NCBI GenBank assembly: GCA_017621885.1
Contig: JAGASD010000008.1
Location: 1 to 51,611 of the forward strand
Source of the DNA: Clostridia bacterium
GTDB lineage: Bacteria > Bacillota > Clostridia > Oscillospirales > Acutalibacteraceae
Direction of reading: 5' to 3'
Length of the DNA stretch: 51,611 nt
Part shown: piece after piece, positions 35,082-44,600 of the stretch
Layout: each line of letters opens with the position of its first letter
Position numbering within the stretch: the first letter of the stretch is position 1
The notes under the pieces: generated by a model
Told to the model about the DNA's origin: nothing
What the model saw: only the letters and a program-made list of their open reading frames with translations
Database searches by the model: none
Translations under genes and position numbers: made by a program

Positions 35082-35429
35082 TCAATAAAAAATTTTTTCT
35101 ATAATCTCCCCCGTTAAAAACGAGGTAAAATTAAGACAAAGTGAAATTAAATACGGTTTTTTATTCTCAAATGTTTTAAATTTTGAAAAAGAAAAACCTT
35201 CAACAAATAAAACTGCAACCTCCAGAATTATCAAAACAGGTGTATGCCACTCTCTTGCAAAAAGCAATGTTAACAAAGAAATATAGACAATCGCAGGATT
35301 TGTAATAATATTTATAAGTGCGACAGAGGAAATTTTCTTTATAGACCTCGCACCCAGAAAATAAGCTATCGGAAGCTCAGTTGCAAAAACAATAAACAGG
35401 TTATTTAAAAGTATTTTTACATAAAACAT
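35082..35429 (-). CDS. Small membrane protein of unknown function
   Basis: A 115-residue protein with three or four hydrophobic segments (about 5-25, 35-58, 63-80 and 92-112) and few charged residues. The region VALINIITNPAIVYISLL, with Asn-Pro in a helix, is the only notable motif; no family is recognised. Its ATG overlaps the MFS stop codon (TGATG), so it is translationally coupled to the transporter and may act with it. Confidence 0.7.
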   Translation of the reverse strand: MFYVKILLNNLFIVFATELPIAYFLGARSIKKISSVALINIITNPAIVYISLLTLLFAREWHTPVLIILEVAVLFVEGFSFSKFKTFENKKPYLISLCLNFTSFLTGEIIEKIFY

Positions 35430-36490
35430 CAGGCACTATCACCTGCTTTTAAATTACGGTCAACCAGCCAATAACCGATAAGCATAAAAAGTAGCGACGC
35501 TCCGACGCTTATTAAAAGAAAAGCGGTTGAGAAATACGAGCTTACGCCAAACACATCCGGAATAAAACCAATGGCAAGTGCAAATGTCGTCATACCAAAT
35601 GCAAATCCATATTTTTTATGAGTTAAATCTGCAATGGCTGTAAGCGTCAGCGGCATTGTCATATTAAAGCAAAGTATCGCAATAACTCCTGCAATCCAGT
35701 ATTCAAACGAAAAAACAAACAATGTTAAAGAAATGCCGAGGGAAAGAATAACAGTTTTTACATAACCTAACTTATCACCTATGTAACCGCCGAGAGCTTT
35801 ACCTAAAACAACCGCAATAACTGAAACCAAAGACAAAACGGGTACTGACTTCCAACTGAAATCCATAACCATACCGAGTAAAGAACGGATTACAATTGTA
35901 AGCATAAAAAACGAAACAGCAAGCACGGGAATCAGTTGCGGTTTATTAAATTTAACAGGCACACGCTCATTCTCGTTATAATCAACAATTTGTTTTTTAC
36001 TCAAAAACAGCATAACAATTGTTGCAATAAGCATTATACAGGGTAGCGTCAAAGCAACATATCGACCGCTAAGCTTATATGCAAGCCAAACTCCTAAAGC
36101 GCCACTGCTGACAAAAAGTCCCGAAAGCCCTGCTTTAGGCATACTGAACTTCAATATATCTGCACCTGCACCAATATGAAAAGCACCGTTACCAATAGCC
36201 GCCAATACACAAGCAAACCAAGGTGAAATAAGCACCGCAGGATATGAAATACAGGCTAAAAAACAACCTACAGCAACAAAAATACGATTTTTATTAACAA
36301 AATCCGACAAAATACCAATGGGCAGCTGACCTGCAAAAGCAATTAAATTATATATAACAACAATCTGACATTTTTGAAAAAATGTTACATTGTTTCCGAA
36401 AAGTGAACCCGCAACAAGAAAAATTGTTGTTAAATCAACAAGAAAATGAAGCAAAGTATAAACGATTGCCAAGCTTTTTTTGTTAACCAT
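35429..36490 (-). CDS. MFS-type transporter
   Basis: A 353-residue transporter with about 11 membrane helices, short for MFS. The first half contains GQLPIGILSDFVNKNRIF, the loop 2-3 signature (G-x3-D-x5-R-like), and the second half LGGYIGDKLGYVKTV. The loop motif appearing twice supports the two-fold MFS repeat. The substrate is unknown. AGGAA precedes the ATG and a promoter with TTGACT lies upstream. It is the first of three genes ending with the SH3 protein. Confidence 0.82.
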   Translation of the reverse strand: MVNKKSLAIVYTLLHFLVDLTTIFLVAGSLFGNNVTFFQKCQIVVIYNLIAFAGQLPIGILSDFVNKNRIFVAVGCFLACISYPAVLISPWFACVLAAIGNGAFHIGAGADILKFSMPKAGLSGLFVSSGALGVWLAYKLSGRYVALTLPCIMLIATIVMLFLSKKQIVDYNENERVPVKFNKPQLIPVLAVSFFMLTIVIRSLLGMVMDFSWKSVPVLSLVSVIAVVLGKALGGYIGDKLGYVKTVILSLGISLTLFVFSFEYWIAGVIAILCFNMTMPLTLTAIADLTHKKYGFAFGMTTFALAIGFIPDVFGVSSYFSTAFLLISVGASLLFMLIGYWLVDRNLKAGDSA

Positions 36491-36522
36491 TATTTATTCC
36501 TCAAATAAAAATCTACTTATAA

Positions 36523-36552
36523 ATTGTAGCATAAAAATATAGTACAAGTCAA
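36523..36552 (-). promoter_or_regulatory. Promoter of the MFS operon
   Basis: On the - strand: -35 TTGACT (36552-36547), 18-bp spacer and -10 TACAAT (36528-36523), about 33 bp upstream of the MFS ATG. Confidence 0.65.
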
Positions 36553-36628
36553 GCAAATAAAGCTAAACAGAATGGTATGCTATCTGCTACGAAACTCATT
36601 CTGTAGATTACACTCCTAATTAAAGTTA

Positions 36629-37384
36629 CTAAACAACACAAGCAGTTCGATTTTTTAGTATTTTTTCGCAAATTTCCAAATCCTCGGGCGTATTAATTCC
36701 GCGAAGATCATCACCATCTTGAGTAAAATAGGTGTCAACAGCCATACCATTTTTCACCATAAGCTCAGGCACTTCAGTAACATAGTACTCTTTTTGAGCA
36801 TTGGAACAGCCAACTTCGGGCAAAATTTCAAAAAGCGACTTACTATTAAACACCATAACTCCCGAAAACAGTTCTTTTACTTTTTCTTGTTCCGGTGAGC
36901 AATCTTTACCTTCAACAATGCGTTTAAAATTACCGTTTTTATCACGGATAACTCGTGCCCAAAGCTTTAAAGAGGCATTTTCCGCAGTCATCAAAGTGCA
37001 GTCAGCTCCGCGTTCAGCGTGCTGCTGACACATAGCTTTCATCTCTTCGTAACGGAATAAAGGCATATCTCCAAAGGTAATTTAAACGTTTCCGTCAAAG
37101 TCTTCAAAAGCTTTTGCACATTCCATAACAGCGTGTCCCGTTCCGAGCTGCTGTTTCTGTTCAACGTAATTATATGTGTCACCAAAATAGTTAATAATTT
37201 TCTCCTTACCGTAACCCACAACAATGTAAGTGTTTTCTTTATCAATAAAAGAAACATTATTCAAAACAAAATCAAGAATTGGTCTGTTTGCAACCGAAAA
37301 CATCGCTTTGGGCAAGTCACCGCAAATCCGCTGAAGTCTGCTACCCTTTCCTGCCGCAGGAATTATCACTCTTATAGAATCCAT
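36629..37384 (-). pseudogene. NTP-transferase gene broken by an in-frame TAA
   Basis: Both halves lie in one frame and together make one complete nucleotidyltransferase of about 251 residues. The first 100 residues have IIPAAGKGSRL, the lysine of GDLPKAMF and QLGTGHAVMECA. A TAA (minus strand, 37084-37082) interrupts between GNV and ITFGDMPLF, where the family has a hydrophobic residue (typically Leu, TTA) before the GD-P motif. The rest continues normally with the ELFSGVMVFNSKSLFEIL and YYVTEVPELM segments to the end. The enzyme would resemble GlmU-type sugar-1-phosphate uridylyl- or nucleotidyltransferases. A TTA to TAA change would explain the break. It is 21 bp downstream of the damaged kinase gene. 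Confidence 0.85.
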
Positions 37385-37405
37385 ATTTTTCTCCGTTTGT
37401 ATTTT

Positions 37406-38526
37406 TTAACTAACCTTTGCATTAAGCCCTTGATTATCGTAGATTTTTTGAAGAATATTTTTTATCTCAGGCAATTTATTCTCCATATCCTCCAAAAGCT
37501 TTAGCTGTGTTCGCGCTCTGTCAAGATTCTGACCCTCATATTCAATTTTATAATATGTATCCCCGTTTATATGATCCGTCAAAAAACGAATACCATCTTC
37601 TGCGGTAATAATCAAGGCTGAATACGGAAGCAACTCCAACTCTTCTTTTGTCAGAATTTCACCGCAAGCCTCAAGATATCCTCCGGCGTACGCTTCATAG
37701 AGCTGCGTATCACAAGCAACCTTTCTGAGATCCTTTTCATCATCCTTTGCAGTATTTGTACCAATCCTCATACTGTCACCAAAGTCATACAACGGAGAAG
37801 AGGGCATAACGGTATCCAAATCAATAATTGCAACAGGAAGATGAGTGTTTTCATCAAAAAGTATATTATTCAGATTGCAGTCGTTATGACAAATTCTTGT
37901 GGGTATTCTCCCCTCCTCCAACGCCTCGGCAATTATACCGAAAAGTTGGGTGCGTGCACGAATGAAAGAAATTTCATCTGCAATTGCTTTAACTCTTTTT
38001 GCGGATCATGAGAAACGTCGATTTCAAAATCCCGGTAGCGACTCATTGTATTATGGAAATTCGGGATAACTTCTTTGATTTTTCCGGCATCAACAGAGCT
38101 AACAGCTTCTAAAAACCTACCAAAAGAAAGTCCGGAATAATAAAACACTTCAGGATTTTCGGGAATATCAAGTGAATATACATTATCAAAATAAGTCATC
38201 ATACGCCAAGCGCCTGAATTATCTTCAAAATAAAGCTTGCCGTCTTTTGTGGGCCGCAAGGTTTGTACATTTCCTCTTTTATGTTTTCCCGGCATATTGA
38301 GTTTGTCAGATAAGTGAGCAGTTATTATCCGGTAATTGTTCATCAACGCTTCAACATTCGTAAATACATTAGTATTGATTCGCTGAAGAATATATTTATG
38401 CACATTATGCTCGGTCTCAGTCTCAACCAAATACGTGCGATTTATGTAACCCTTGTTTATCTGTTCAATTTTTTTAACAGCTCCTTGAATCAGGAAGTTT
38501 TCTGTTACATTCAGAAGATTACACAT
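37406..38526 (-). pseudogene. NahK-like sugar kinase gene with a frameshift
   Basis: This is an N-acetylhexosamine 1-kinase-like phosphotransferase (APH fold). The N-terminal part has INKGYINRTYLVET and YILQRINTNVFTNVEALM. The C-terminal part has the catalytic CHNDCNLNNILFD and the metal motif AVIDLDTVMP. The frames differ by one base: adding one A to the five-base A-run at 37996-38000 (T-run on the + strand) joins HDPQK to RVKAIADEISFIRARTQLFG without a break, giving about 373 residues, normal for the family. The start ATG at 38526 is supported by promoter position; an upstream in-frame ATG lies before the predicted transcription start. Sequencing error in the homopolymer is possible. Confidence 0.85.
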
Positions 38527-38579
38527 AATTAAAACGTCCCTATTGATATTATTGATTAGATGATATATCGCTTTTACCA

Positions 38580-38608
38580 ATTATATCTTATTTAAATAAT
38601 ATTTTCAA
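38580..38608 (-). promoter_or_regulatory. Promoter of the kinase/nucleotidyltransferase operon
   Basis: On the - strand: -35 TTGAAA (38608-38603), 17-bp spacer and a perfect -10 TATAAT (38585-38580). The promoter remains intact although both genes behind it are broken. The rest of 38609-38768 shows no gene. Confidence 0.75.
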
Positions 38609-38768
38609 TAATGCAGCAATCAAATATAAATAAAAAATGATATATGTTCGAATGGATACACGTTGTAAAGATGTAGTCTGCGTTTAACAATTTTGTTTGT
38701 ATTATATTCAACGCTTAAAGCTGTACAAAATATAATAAAACCGCGAAACAACAGAAAGCGCAACAAAC

Positions 38769-38805
38769 AAAAAATCTGAGGCACCTTCCTTACGGAGGGT
38801 GCCTC
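38769..38805 (-). terminator. Terminator of the GH3 gene
   Basis: GAGGCACCTTCC and GGAGGGTGCCTC form a 12-bp stem with one G-U pair and a 4-base loop. In the leftward transcript the stem is followed by six U residues. Confidence 0.88.
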
Positions 38806-38822
38806 GAGGATGTCACTTTTAT

Positions 38823-41438
38823 TTAGTATTGCCAGTCTATGACCTTTCTTAAAATCATCACAATCTGATTTATTAAATTTGTAAATTCAAAATTGAGTAC
38901 GGAAAGAATATATGGCTCTGTGTGCACCCAATCCTCTTCTTTAATCGAAAGATCTTCATTATCAACAAAATACCCCGGTTCAAGGAAAGCCTTTGTTTTC
39001 ATTTTTACATTCATAATATTTCTGCAAGCTTCGCGTAACGCTGTGCCGAAACCAATTGGATCTGCATAATACTGCATCTCCACAGCGGCAACATGCGAAG
39101 GCATATTAAGGAGCCAAACACCCGTAAGCATTGTATCATTTCCGTTATACACAGCAAGAACAGGGCTCATATGACCGCTACCGATAAAGTTATTTGAATA
39201 GTCAGAAACAACAAACCCATCAAAACCCCATTCAACACGAAGCAAATCTTTAAGAAGCTCCGAACATCCGCCGCACCAATCGGTACCGATTCGGTTATAA
39301 GCAGACATAACACCAAAGCAAGCAGATTTTTTAACGGGAATTTCAAACGCTTTAAGGTAGATTTCACGCATTGTTTGTTCATCAGCCCAAGTGAAAATAC
39401 CAGCTCGATGTGATTCCTGGTCATTCATAGCAAAATGCTTAATCGTAGTAACAAGTCCCTGCCCCCAGGCACCGTTAATTATTTCAGCACCCATTGCACC
39501 GGAAAGAACGGGGTCTTCTGAGAAATACTCAAAATTTCTGCCACCCATAGGATTTCTGTGGATGTTAACACCGGGTGCATACCAGATGTCAGTACCAATA
39601 CTTCTCGCTTCAATACCTACGCTATCACCCATTTTATTTGCAAGGGCTTTATTCCATGTACAAGCAATTGCGGTAGCGCAGGGATAAGCAGTACCGCTAT
39701 CAGTGTAAGCAATACCGTGGGCACCTTTAATACTTGAAGGACCGTCGTTATCCCACGTTTGCGGCACACCGAGTCTTTTTATTCCGTAGGTCTGATAGCC
39801 GCCACGTGTTACAAGATTAACCATTTCATCAAGTGTAAGCTGGTCGAGGAAGGCATCCATAAGGGATTCGTCTTCATACACGTCCTGTAAAGTGATAACA
39901 CCCGTGCTGTAGGTTACACCCATTTTAGGAGCTTCACCTTCATTAGTTGGTGCAGGATATTTATCAGCATTCTTAATCTCATCTGTCCTTACAAGGCTTC
40001 TTGCCGCAGGATACGTATCTGTTGCATTTGCTCTTGATAGAACTGTGAATCCGGAATATGCATCATCAAAGAGATTCTTTATTAATGTACCGGTAACATT
40101 ATCGTTTTTAATTACAACGTCTTCATCAATCGTATAAATAAAGGAATCAATATGGTCACGTACGTTTTCGCCAAGAATAATCTGATAATCCCCTTTTTCA
40201 AGAATCCATGCCTGAGCATCTATTCTGTCATAAGATGCCATATCATTTATATCAAACTGAACTGAAACAACTTCGCTTTCACCGGATTCAATGAGTTTAG
40301 ACTTTTCAAAACCACCTAAAACGATTGCACTCTTTTCAATTTTACCGGTAAACGGTGCACTGTAATAAATCTGAACTGTATCTTTACCTGCTACGTCACC
40401 TGTATTTGTAACCTCAACATCGACTGTGATTTTACCGTTTCGTGTACTTGAGGATACAATTTCTTTCGTGAAGGTCGTGTAAGAAAGACCGTGACCGAAC
40501 GGATATTGAACTTTATCTTTTGCGAAGGTTTCAAAATACCGATAACCAACGTAAATACCTTCTTGATATTCAACGTAGTGCCCGCCACCTTCATATTCAT
40601 ACGAACCGAAATTTTGTGTTGACGGATGGTCATAAATACTGTAAGCAATTGTATCAGCAAGTCTGCCCGAAGGATTCACTTCACCTTTGAGCACCTGTGC
40701 AACAGCACTCATACCAAATTCACCGGGAATCCAGATAAGAGCAGCAGCCTTTATGCTTTCATATTCATCAATAAAGCCCATTTCCATAACGTTACCAATA
40801 TTAAAAAGTACAATAACGTTAGAAAACGTTGTAGCCACTTTGTCAACCATTGCTCTTTCGTTATCACTCAAGCTAAGAATCTCAGGAGTGAGATCAGTGT
40901 TTTCTGCACTGGTTCTGCCAATAACGATGATAGCAGTATCAGAAAATGCCCTTGCATTGCTCATTATGTCATCTGTAAGCTTTTCAGGGTCCATTTCATT
41001 AAGTGCGCTTTTGGTAAGAAGCAACTGTGCAAGATTGTTAAAAACGGTACTGCCTGTTTTAAGAATCTCGTTAGAGCTGCAGTATTTATCATAAAGCTCC
41101 CTGAGCTCGGTATTATAAGTGATTCCCGCATTATCAAGAGCCTCGTAAAAATACACGGGATCGTGGGTAGCAATTGAGCCTGAGCCTGCTCCCCCCAAAA
41201 GCGGAACAACAGATGCTGCACCGAACACGTTAACTTTTTTACCGCCCAGAGGCAATACTTTATCTTCATTTTTAAGAAGAACTATCCCCTCCTGCTCTAT
41301 CTCAACAGCAACCTGGCTTGACATTTCAATAACTTCATCAGGAATATTTCCGCTAACAGCCCCGGCAGGAACAGCCGTAAAAGCTATAAGAAGTGTAAAA
41401 ACAAGAATCAAAGCCGTAATCTTATTGCGTATTTTCAT
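38823..41438 (-). CDS. Secreted GH3 beta-glucosidase-type enzyme with swapped domains
   Basis: An 871-residue protein with a signal peptide (about 1-27, ending AGA). The domain order is reversed relative to most GH3 enzymes. The alpha/beta sandwich normally C-terminal comes first (about 40-300, GIVLLKNEDKVLPLGG). A fibronectin-III-like part follows (about 330-420). The catalytic TIM barrel normally N-terminal comes last (about 530-790). That barrel contains GVPQTWDNDGPSS, APGVNIHRNPMGGRNFEYFSEDP, KHFAMNDQESHR and the nucleophile Asp in GFVVSDYS (about residue 746). Permuted GH3s are known from ruminococci. Its likely activity is beta-glucoside or xyloside hydrolysis outside the cell. It ends in a hydrophobic segment that may hold it at the membrane. 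Confidence 0.92.
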   Translation of the reverse strand: MKIRNKITALILVFTLLIAFTAVPAGAVSGNIPDEVIEMSSQVAVEIEQEGIVLLKNEDKVLPLGGKKVNVFGAASVVPLLGGAGSGSIATHDPVYFYEALDNAGITYNTELRELYDKYCSSNEILKTGSTVFNNLAQLLLTKSALNEMDPEKLTDDIMSNARAFSDTAIIVIGRTSAENTDLTPEILSLSDNERAMVDKVATTFSNVIVLFNIGNVMEMGFIDEYESIKAAALIWIPGEFGMSAVAQVLKGEVNPSGRLADTIAYSIYDHPSTQNFGSYEYEGGGHYVEYQEGIYVGYRYFETFAKDKVQYPFGHGLSYTTFTKEIVSSSTRNGKITVDVEVTNTGDVAGKDTVQIYYSAPFTGKIEKSAIVLGGFEKSKLIESGESEVVSVQFDINDMASYDRIDAQAWILEKGDYQIILGENVRDHIDSFIYTIDEDVVIKNDNVTGTLIKNLFDDAYSGFTVLSRANATDTYPAARSLVRTDEIKNADKYPAPTNEGEAPKMGVTYSTGVITLQDVYEDESLMDAFLDQLTLDEMVNLVTRGGYQTYGIKRLGVPQTWDNDGPSSIKGAHGIAYTDSGTAYPCATAIACTWNKALANKMGDSVGIEARSIGTDIWYAPGVNIHRNPMGGRNFEYFSEDPVLSGAMGAEIINGAWGQGLVTTIKHFAMNDQESHRAGIFTWADEQTMREIYLKAFEIPVKKSACFGVMSAYNRIGTDWCGGCSELLKDLLRVEWGFDGFVVSDYSNNFIGSGHMSPVLAVYNGNDTMLTGVWLLNMPSHVAAVEMQYYADPIGFGTALREACRNIMNVKMKTKAFLEPGYFVDNEDLSIKEEDWVHTEPYILSVLNFEFTNLINQIVMILRKVIDWQY

Positions 41439-41476
41439 TTTGCCATCTCCTTTGCGATATTATCAACTTTAAATAC

Positions 41477-41505
41477 ACTATAACAAATAAATTCTATATA
41501 ATCAA
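41477..41505 (-). promoter_or_regulatory. Promoter of the GH3 gene
   Basis: On the - strand: -35 TTGATT (41505-41500), 17-bp spacer, -10 TATAGT (41482-41477). It lies about 38 bp upstream of the start codon, which itself has AAAGGAGA. Confidence 0.7.
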
Positions 41506-41613
41506 TATTTTTGAACAATATTAACAAAAAAATACACAAAAACGGATTAATTTTATTGTTTTCAACACTGTTTTTGAAAAAAACACCTGAAACGCTATAC
41601 TTTACTGATGTCT

Positions 41614-41655
41614 AAAACAACAAGCCGACTGATTTCTCAGCCGACTTGTTGTTTT
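41614..41655. terminator. Terminator after the 1590-residue protein gene
   Basis: AAAACAACAAGCCGACTGA and TCAGCCGACTTGTTGTTTT pair over most of 19 bp with a 4-base loop. U-rich flanks exist on both strands. Confidence 0.8.
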
Positions 41656-41699
41656 CATATTTGGAAAAATATTTAATTTTAATGAACGTTTTTAGCAAG

Positions 41700-44600
41700 C
41701 TAAACCAAATAACTGAATTTTCTTTTAAGTATTGCAAGGTCTTGTTCGTCAACCGCGCCGTTATAGTTAAGGTCAGCGGCAATTTTTTGTGCTGTGCTCA
41801 TTTGCTTAGCATAGGCGTCAATATCTGAAAGTGCGGTATACATTGAGTTAATATCAGTTTCAGTATATTCATAGCCGTCACCGTCATAGTCGCCTTTTAA
41901 AATGTTATAAACGTCAGTAATATTTCTGTGGCCGTTAATAACAAGCTCCATAATTGAAGCATCAAGCACGTCAATACTACCGTCTAAATCCAAATCGTAA
42001 AATAATGAATACCAATAAACATCGTCCGGCTCATCCTCATATTCATCTGAAAGTGTAACGTTGATAAGCTGCTGATAATCATAAATATCCAATTCACCGT
42101 CATAGTTATTATCGGTTAAAAGAACCATACTTATATCAACGTAACAGGTTTCACCTTTACAGATTAAAAATACAGCAGCCGTGTCGTGACCGGGCTTTTC
42201 AGCCACAATAACATATTCACCGTAAGGAACAGCCGGGAATGAATATGACGTTGTGCTGCCCGGAAGTGTGTATTGATAATACGGAATATCCATATTATTA
42301 TCATAAAGGGTTAATGTGATAAATTCACTGTCACCAAGGTATGATTCTATGTTACCTTTTATGGTGGTGGTAACCTCTGTAACGTAGAATCTGTCACTTG
42401 GGATATATGAAGATGTTGCAAAATATGCCTGAATCAGATAATATCCGCCATCGGGAAGAATCGGCAAATCAAGAGATGTTGTTTTTACATCAAGCTCTGT
42501 ATATGTATTTGTACTGCCGTTATTAGTGCGAAGAACGAGCCTTACGGGTGTAAAGGTTAATTCCCAGTTAACAGTTAAGGTTTCGCCTTTTTCAACTGCT
42601 CCGCCTTCAGGCTGCTTTAAGTAAGAGTTAATACCGCTTTCGCTGAAAACTAAATAGTCAAAATGCTTTTTATAGGATTCTGAATAGTTTGTAAGGTTGC
42701 TTGAACCTTCACTTCCGAGAGCGCCCTTACCCGTAATACCGGTACCGAGAGTAACAGTACCTGAACCGTTAATTGCGCTATAGGTTGAGTCAGAAGCTGT
42801 GTTGAAGGACCTGAGAAGCATATAACCGCCATTAATGGTCAATGTGTCTTCCGCCGCAATTGCGTTATACTCAGCATCAACAAGCACAATGCCGTTATCC
42901 ATTTGGAAGCCGTCACCGGACTTAATCTGAATACCGCTGTTTTCCGCAAATATGTTAAGTCTGCCTGCATTTATCCAAAGATTACCCGTACGGACAAAGC
43001 GGATACCGGAATTGCAGTTGATTTTAACCTTTGCGCCGTCAAATGCAAGCTCACCGCCAATAAGGTTGAATGCAGTACCGGTACAGTCGATGTTAATCTT
43101 ACCGCTTTCTAAAGCAATTCTGCCTATAGTGTTACCACCGCTGACACCGCCTGCAACATCGGTCATATTAAGGTTACCGCCAATAAACAAATATCTTGCT
43201 AAATCAATACCTGTGTTAACACCCTTAATTGTAAGAGTGCTGTAATCATCAGATTTAATTGAAATTGTTTCGCCTTCACCGATACCGTAGCTTGTGTATC
43301 TTTCAAGCGGTGCGGTAACGGGACCGATGGTGCTGTTGCCCTCTGCAACAATTTTAAGGTCAGCAGAGCTGTAAATACCGTAGGTAAGACGGTTTGAAAT
43401 GAATGTACCTGTGCCCTCATAGTTATAGTTACAAAGCGTCAAGGTAAGCTTACCGTCAACTGTTGAAAGGTAAGCATAGTTATCGGCAGGTCTTGAATCG
43501 CTTGTGGGGATACTGCTTCTTTCAGCAAGGTATTCACCCTCGCGAAGACCAACACCGCCAACATAAACCAAAACATCGGATGCAGTTACAAGAACGGGAC
43601 AGTAAGCCTTTGTGCCGTCCGGAAGAGAAGCCGTAATAATAGCGGAGCCCGCCTGAAGCGCAGTCACGTTACCGTTATTATCAACAGTTACAATATTCTC
43701 GTTGCTTGAAGACCATCTGAGTGCATTTGCAAGGTCTTCGGGCATTACAACTGCGGCAATTCGCTGTGTTGTTCCCTCTTCAATGCTGAGGAAATCGTTG
43801 CCCAGTGTTAAAGTACCCTCGGGGAATTCCATATTGAAATTATATGTATGTGACTTTGTTCCTAAAAGCTCATCATTTTTATAAAGCTCAATTGTCTGCA
43901 CAACCTTGCCCTGATACTGATATGCGTGAATATAGGGGTCGCCGTTATCGGCTGAATAAACAAGTATATCGCCCTGATAAGCTTCTGTTTTAGCCTTTAT
44001 TGAATAACCCTCGTTTATAAGCGCACTGCTGTCTATCGGAACAGCTGAAAAGCTGAATGTAGGTGCAGTTGTGAGAGTGCCGAGGTTTGTTACACCTGCT
44101 GCAGCCTCATCTGCAGTAACAGAGGGCTTTTGTGTGCTGAAGCGCAAGGGAAGGTATGTAAAAGTATACGTATGTGATATAGTGGCAATTTCCTTACCGT
44201 CGGGGTCAAGAAGAATTACCTTTTCAACAACTCTTTTTGTACCGTAATCGTAAACACTGCAGGTCCATGAGTGATTTGTATCACCGCCACCAACAACACT
44301 ATCGGAGTACCATACATCAATATCGGTAGTTACGGAATATCCCATATCAAGATACTTGTAATTAAGCTGGTCTGCAGTAAAGCTGAATGAGGGTGCTTCA
44401 AATACAAGACCCATATTTGTAATTCCGTTTTCCTTTTCGTAATCGGTAACGGAAGGAGTCTGTGTGCCGAAATCGAAATCAACCTTACTCGGGTCAAGCT
44501 CCATTTCGAAGCTGACACCCTTTACACTGTCATTACTGTAAATGTAAAGGTTACTTGTTTTGGTTTTGAAGCCGTTTGCACTTACTTCAACCGTATAGTC

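Noticed and set aside
37933-38005. Programmed frameshift in the kinase gene
   Set aside because: The five-A run is not a canonical slippery heptamer with a downstream structure, and the family is not known for recoding; mutation or sequencing error is simpler.
40626-41177. Long frame opposite the GH3 gene
   Set aside because: It is antisense to a clear GH3 coding sequence and has no family features.
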